Below, piece by piece: positions 6,409-9,004 of a DNA stretch of 9,004 nt. The position numbers and the translations under genes are program-made. The notes below the pieces were generated by a model. That model was not told where the DNA came from. It saw nothing but the letters and a program-made list of their open reading frames with translations, and did not search any database. The stretch comes from Polycyclovorans sp046565985. Its GTDB lineage: Bacteria; Pseudomonadota; Gammaproteobacteria; Nevskiales; Nevskiaceae. The stretch spans positions 1 to 9,004 of the forward strand of contig JBKHXN010000072.1 in assembly GCA_046565985.1 (NCBI GenBank), read 5' to 3'. The stretch's first letter is position 1. Every line of letters begins with the position of its first letter.

Positions 6409-7557
6409 GCCAGGCGCCAGCACTGGCGGCATCTGCGCCGCCAGCACGCCGCGCCGGGCGGTGGCGGCGCCGCTCAGGGCAAAGCCCACGGGCTGTCCGG
6501 CGGCATCGTGGAATACCGCTTCCAGGTCGGGGGTGCTGCCGCTGAGCTGCCACTGCCCGGCGCCGGGCGGGGGCGGGCAGACGATCACCGGGCAGGCCGG
6601 GGTCTTCACCATCACCGGCATGGCCGGGAACTGGGCAGCGGTGGGTTCGCCCGCCAGCGTGGCGGCCAGCGCCCGGCTGGCGTGGGCGATGGGCAGGATG
6701 TACGGCAGGCTGCGGCCGCCGATGGCGATGCAGTCGCCCAACGCAAAGATCCCCGCCGCGCTGGTCTGCAGCCGCGCGTCCACGCTGATGCCCGCCGGGC
6801 CGCAGGCGAGCCCGGCGGCACGCGCCAGCGCGGTCTGTGCCCGCAGGCCGACGGCGCTGAGCACCACGTCGGCCTCGATGCCGCTGCCGTCCTCCAGCTC
6901 CACGCGATAGCCCGAGGCGCCGGCCTCCACGGCGCGCGCCGCGGCGCCAAAATGCCAGCGCACGCCCAGCGCCGCCAGCGCCTCGCGCAGCGCCTCACCC
7001 TGGGCCTGGGGCAGCAGCCGCGGCAGCGGCCAGGCGGCGATGTCCGCCACCGTGACCCGGTAGCCCGCGGCGATCAGATCGTTGGCAAATTCGCAGCCGA
7101 TCAGCCCGGCGCCGAGGATCGCCACCCGACAGCCCGGCTGCAGGCGGGCGCGCAGGCGGGCGTAGGCTTCGCGGTCGTTGACCTGCAGCACGTCCGCTGC
7201 ACCGCTGCCGGCCAGCGGCAGGGCGATGGGCTCGGCGCCCAGGGCCAGCACCAGCTGGTCGTAGGCCAGGCGCCGCTCGCCGGCGTACACGGCCCGTTCT
7301 TCCGGTGCGATGCGCGTGATGACGGTATGCGTCAGCACGGTGGCCGACAGCTGCGCCGCCATCTCCGGCGCGCGGCTCACGATCAGGCCCTCGGCGTCCT
7401 TGCCGCTGGCGAAGGCCTTGCTCAGGTTGGGCTTGTAGTAGTTGGCGCCGTCGTCGCGCGTGACCAGGGTCAGCGGCGCGTCGGGCGCCCGCTTGCGCCA
7501 TTCACGCGCCAGGGTGTAGCCGGCGTGGCCGGTGCCGAGGATCAGCAGGCCGCCCAC
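6406..7557 (-). CDS. rubB: Rubredoxin-NAD(+) reductase (FAD-dependent)
   Basis: This 383-residue flavoprotein takes electrons from NADH via FAD and reduces rubredoxin, which in turn feeds AlkB. The N-terminal FAD dinucleotide motif GTGHAG is at 8-13, followed by NYYKPNLSKAF (39-49). The NAD-binding motif GAGLIG is at 149-154. The second FAD motif IFALGDC is at 270-276. The C-terminal string VKTPACPVIVCPPP (317-330) is typical of Pseudomonas-type RubB, whose length (about 384) also agrees. The start is GTG at 7557: it lies 5 nt after the rubA stop, puts the FAD motif at the very N-terminus, and has GGAG about 11 nt upstream inside the end of rubA. The open frame continues further upstream, but that part is antisense-like translation of rubA. 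The rubA-rubB spacing implies one transcript and probably coupled translation. A related class of NADH-dependent oxidoreductases is possible on sequence alone, but the neighbours settle it. Confidence 0.93.
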   Translation of the reverse strand: MGGLLILGTGHAGYTLAREWRKRAPDAPLTLVTRDDGANYYKPNLSKAFASGKDAEGLIVSRAPEMAAQLSATVLTHTVITRIAPEERAVYAGERRLAYDQLVLALGAEPIALPLAGSGAADVLQVNDREAYARLRARLQPGCRVAILGAGLIGCEFANDLIAAGYRVTVADIAAWPLPRLLPQAQGEALREALAALGVRWHFGAAARAVEAGASGYRVELEDGSGIEADVVLSAVGLRAQTALARAAGLACGPAGISVDARLQTSAAGIFALGDCIAIGGRSLPYILPIAHASRALAATLAGEPTAAQFPAMPVMVKTPACPVIVCPPPPGAGQWQLSGSTPDLEAVFHDAAGQPVGFALSGAATARRGVLAAQMPPVLAPG

Positions 7558-7562
7558 CGGCT

Positions 7563-7727
7563 TCAGATCTCCACCATCTGGAAGTCGGACTTGGACGCCC
7601 CGCAGTCCGGGCAGGTCCAGCTGTCGGGGATGTCTTCCCAGGCGGTACCGGGGGCGATGCCCTCGTCCGGCAGCCCCTTGGCTTCCTCGTAAACAAAATC
7701 GCAGATCAGGCAGCGCCACTTACGCAT
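7563..7727 (-). CDS. rubA: Rubredoxin (electron carrier to alkane hydroxylase)
   Basis: This 54-residue one-iron rubredoxin starts MRKWRCLICDFVY. The iron is held by four cysteines in CLIC (6-9) and CPDC (39-42), the latter followed by Gly as in the family. The intervening GLPDEGIAPGTAWEDIP and the C-terminal SDFQMVEI closely follow the short RubA1/RubA2 (AlkG2-like) carriers that can pass electrons from RubB to AlkB. The ATG at 7727 has only a weak GAG about 8 nt upstream. A longer open frame runs upstream to 7937, but it crosses the terminator and the end of alkB and adds nothing like rubredoxin, so it is rejected. A strong terminator 38 nt upstream separates it from alkB, while rubB follows after 5 nt. 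It therefore pairs in transcription more clearly with rubB than with alkB. Confidence 0.96.
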   Translation of the reverse strand: MRKWRCLICDFVYEEAKGLPDEGIAPGTAWEDIPDSWTCPDCGASKSDFQMVEI

Positions 7728-7765
7728 GTTGGTACTCGATGAGATCGGATCAGAAGGTGTCAGGC

Positions 7766-7802
7766 AAAAAAACAGGGGCGGCACGCGGAGGCGCGCCGCC
7801 CC
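7766..7802 (-). terminator. Intrinsic terminator or attenuator between alkB and rubA
   Basis: On the minus strand a 12-pair stem (7802-7791 with 7786-7775; 11 Watson-Crick pairs and one G-U) closes a 4-nt loop (CTCC) and is followed by TG and then seven T (7772-7766). It begins 14 nt after the alkB stop and ends 38 nt before the rubA start. The 38 nt left over show no clear promoter. Either rubA-rubB relies on read-through, or a promoter lies inside alkB. Confidence 0.85.
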
Positions 7803-7816
7803 AGAGCGGGGATATT

Positions 7817-8983
7817 TTACGCTGAGCCGGCGCCGTATTTGGCCAGCACCGCCTCGCGCAGCGCCGGCTGGATGTTGGCGCGGCGCATGTCGCCGCCGTA
7901 GTGGGCGACCACCTTGGGGTCCATGAGCCGGAACCACAGCCAGGGCACGTAGGCGATCATGATCATCGCCGCATAGCCCGAGGGCAGCGAGGGTACGCCG
8001 TCGAAGTGGCGCAGCGTCTGGTACGAGCGCGTGGGGTTGGCGTGGTGGTCGGAATGCCGCTGCAGGTGGTAGAGCAGCACATTGGTGACGACGTGGTTGG
8101 AGTTCCAGGAATGCTGCGGCTGGCAGCGCTCGTAGCTGCCGTCGGGCTTGCGCGCCCGCATCAGGCCGTAGTGTTCGAGGTAATTCACCACCTCCAGCAG
8201 GCTGCCGCCGTAGACCGCCGCCACCAGCAGGAAGGGCAGGACCGCCCAGCCCAGCCAGGCGGCCATGCCGGCCCAGATCAGGACCGTCATGGCCCAGGTC
8301 TGCAGGTTGTGGTTCTGGTAGTGCCAGACCGGCTTGCCCAGGCGCGCCAGGCGCTGTTTCTCCAGCTCCCAGGCGGAGCGGAAGGAGCCGATCACGCAGC
8401 GCGGAAAGAAGGCGTAGAAGGACTCACCGAAGCGCGCGGAGGCCGGATCCTCGGGCGTGGCCACGCGCACGTGGTGCCCGCGATTGTGCTCGACGAAGAA
8501 ATGCCCGTAGGCGCCGGGGGCGAGCACCAGCTTGGCGAGGAAGCGCTCCAGCGGATCGGTCTGGTGGCCCAGCTCGTGGCCGAGGTTGATCGCCACCCCG
8601 CAGCCCACGCCGGTGGACAGCGCCAGGCCCAGCCATTCGTACCAGGCCAGCGGGGTGGTGCTGGCAAACCAGGCCATGTAGGCCCACACCCCGAAATAGG
8701 CGGGGATGGCAGCGTACAGCGCCCAGCGGTAATAGCGGTCGGCGGAGAGCGCCGGCATGGCCGCGTCGGGCGGGTTGGCGTTGTCCTCGCCCAGCCAGCG
8801 GTCCATCAGCGGGATCACGCCGTAGAAGAACAGCAGCGGAAACCACAGCCAGAACGCCCAGCCAGTGGCCTGGTAGAACGCCAGGCCGCCCACCGGCAGG
8901 AACATCACGGCGGCGCCCAGCAGCCACAGGTAGCGTTTGTGGTCGGCCCAGTCCGAGCCGGGGTTGAGGGTGGCGGTATTCAT
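7817..8983 (-). CDS. alkB: Alkane 1-monooxygenase (membrane di-iron hydroxylase)
   Basis: This 388-residue inner-membrane enzyme inserts one oxygen atom at the terminal carbon of medium- to long-chain n-alkanes, using electrons from rubredoxin. All histidine boxes are present: HELGH (136-140), EHNRGHH (165-171), NYLEHYGL (267-274) and LQRHSDHH (307-314). The family string VATPEDPASAR follows box 2. Hydrophobic helices are visible at about 20-40, 43-60, 87-107, 118-135, 237-259 and 337-352, as in the six-helix fold. By alignment from memory with P. putida GPo1 AlkB, the chain-length gate Trp55 is Phe53 here (LLFFYGVIPLMD). The ATG at 8983 has a good GGAGAG with 7 nt spacing. Only 21 nt upstream are visible, so its promoter and any regulator lie outside the window. 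Related fatty-acid desaturases or xylene monooxygenases share His boxes, but NYLEHYGL and LQRHSDHH are diagnostic of AlkB. Confidence 0.97.
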   Translation of the reverse strand: MNTATLNPGSDWADHKRYLWLLGAAVMFLPVGGLAFYQATGWAFWLWFPLLFFYGVIPLMDRWLGEDNANPPDAAMPALSADRYYRWALYAAIPAYFGVWAYMAWFASTTPLAWYEWLGLALSTGVGCGVAINLGHELGHQTDPLERFLAKLVLAPGAYGHFFVEHNRGHHVRVATPEDPASARFGESFYAFFPRCVIGSFRSAWELEKQRLARLGKPVWHYQNHNLQTWAMTVLIWAGMAAWLGWAVLPFLLVAAVYGGSLLEVVNYLEHYGLMRARKPDGSYERCQPQHSWNSNHVVTNVLLYHLQRHSDHHANPTRSYQTLRHFDGVPSLPSGYAAMIMIAYVPWLWFRLMDPKVVAHYGGDMRRANIQPALREAVLAKYGAGSA

Positions 8984-8989
8984 CCTGCG

Positions 8990-8996
8990 TCTCTCC
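8990..8996 (-). promoter_or_regulatory. Ribosome-binding site of alkB
   Basis: On the minus strand GGAGAG lies 7 nt before the ATG at 8983. It is the strongest ribosome-binding site in the window and supports this start codon. By contrast, rubA and rubB downstream have weak or distant sites, which would favour more AlkB than electron carrier per transcript. Confidence 0.7.
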
Positions 8997-9004
8997 AGTG
9001 CACG

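Noticed and set aside
6508..7692. A 394-codon plus-strand open frame opposite rubB and rubA.
   Set aside because: It has low-complexity composition and no domain. The minus-strand genes have full FAD, NAD and Cys motifs.
7558..7719. An N-terminal extension of rubB to an ATG at 7719.
   Set aside because: The added 54 residues overlap rubA in another frame and would push the FAD-binding motif away from its usual place at the extreme N-terminus.
7728..7937. An N-terminal extension of rubA to a start at 7937.
   Set aside because: It would pass through the alkB terminator and the end of alkB, and rubredoxins of this type are about 54 residues long.

Overview
The window looks like chromosomal DNA from a high-G+C gammaproteobacterium able to use alkanes. 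This rests on three things. The AlkB, rubredoxin and rubredoxin reductase proteins resemble Pseudomonas-type versions. The proton-translocating transhydrogenase is split into three subunits. An intercistronic repeat built on TCGGGAATCG is of a kind I associate with Xanthomonadales/Nevskiales-like genomes, but that last point is from memory and weak. No tRNA, rRNA, CRISPR array, insertion sequence or phage gene is visible, and no gene looks broken inside the window.

Layout, left to right. (1) 1-678 (+) is the C-terminal half of gltD, the glutamate synthase small subunit, cut by the window edge. A perfect 11-bp hairpin with T and A flanks (692-721) can terminate both gltD and the convergent pnt operon. 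(2) 736-3696 (-) is an operon pntAA-pntAB-pntB for NAD(P) transhydrogenase. The first two genes are 14 nt apart. The last two are separated by an 88-nt gap holding a large imperfect inverted repeat. (3) 3697-3954 is a divergent intergenic region with weak promoter-like elements. (4) 3955-6396 (+) encodes an 813-residue predicted lipoprotein. It has three PKD/Ig-like domains, then three evenly spaced CX8C motifs, then a DUF3604/CehA-like PHP-fold metallohydrolase domain with an apparently complete metal-binding set. (5) 6406-8983 (-) is an alkane hydroxylation cluster in transcription order alkB, rubA, rubB. A strong intrinsic terminator lies between alkB and rubA, while rubA and rubB are 5 nt apart.

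How the genes fit together. RubB passes electrons from NADH to RubA, which reduces the di-iron centre of membrane-bound AlkB, so the cluster encodes a whole alkane 1-monooxygenase chain. The pnt operon balances NADH and NADPH using the proton gradient, and glutamate synthase is a large NADPH consumer, so these two are linked by cofactor supply rather than by a shared pathway. The lipoprotein ends 9 nt from the end of rubB on the opposite strand. Its substrate is unknown, and its architecture is the least explained thing in the window.

The longest stretch without a gene is 258 nt (3697-3954).
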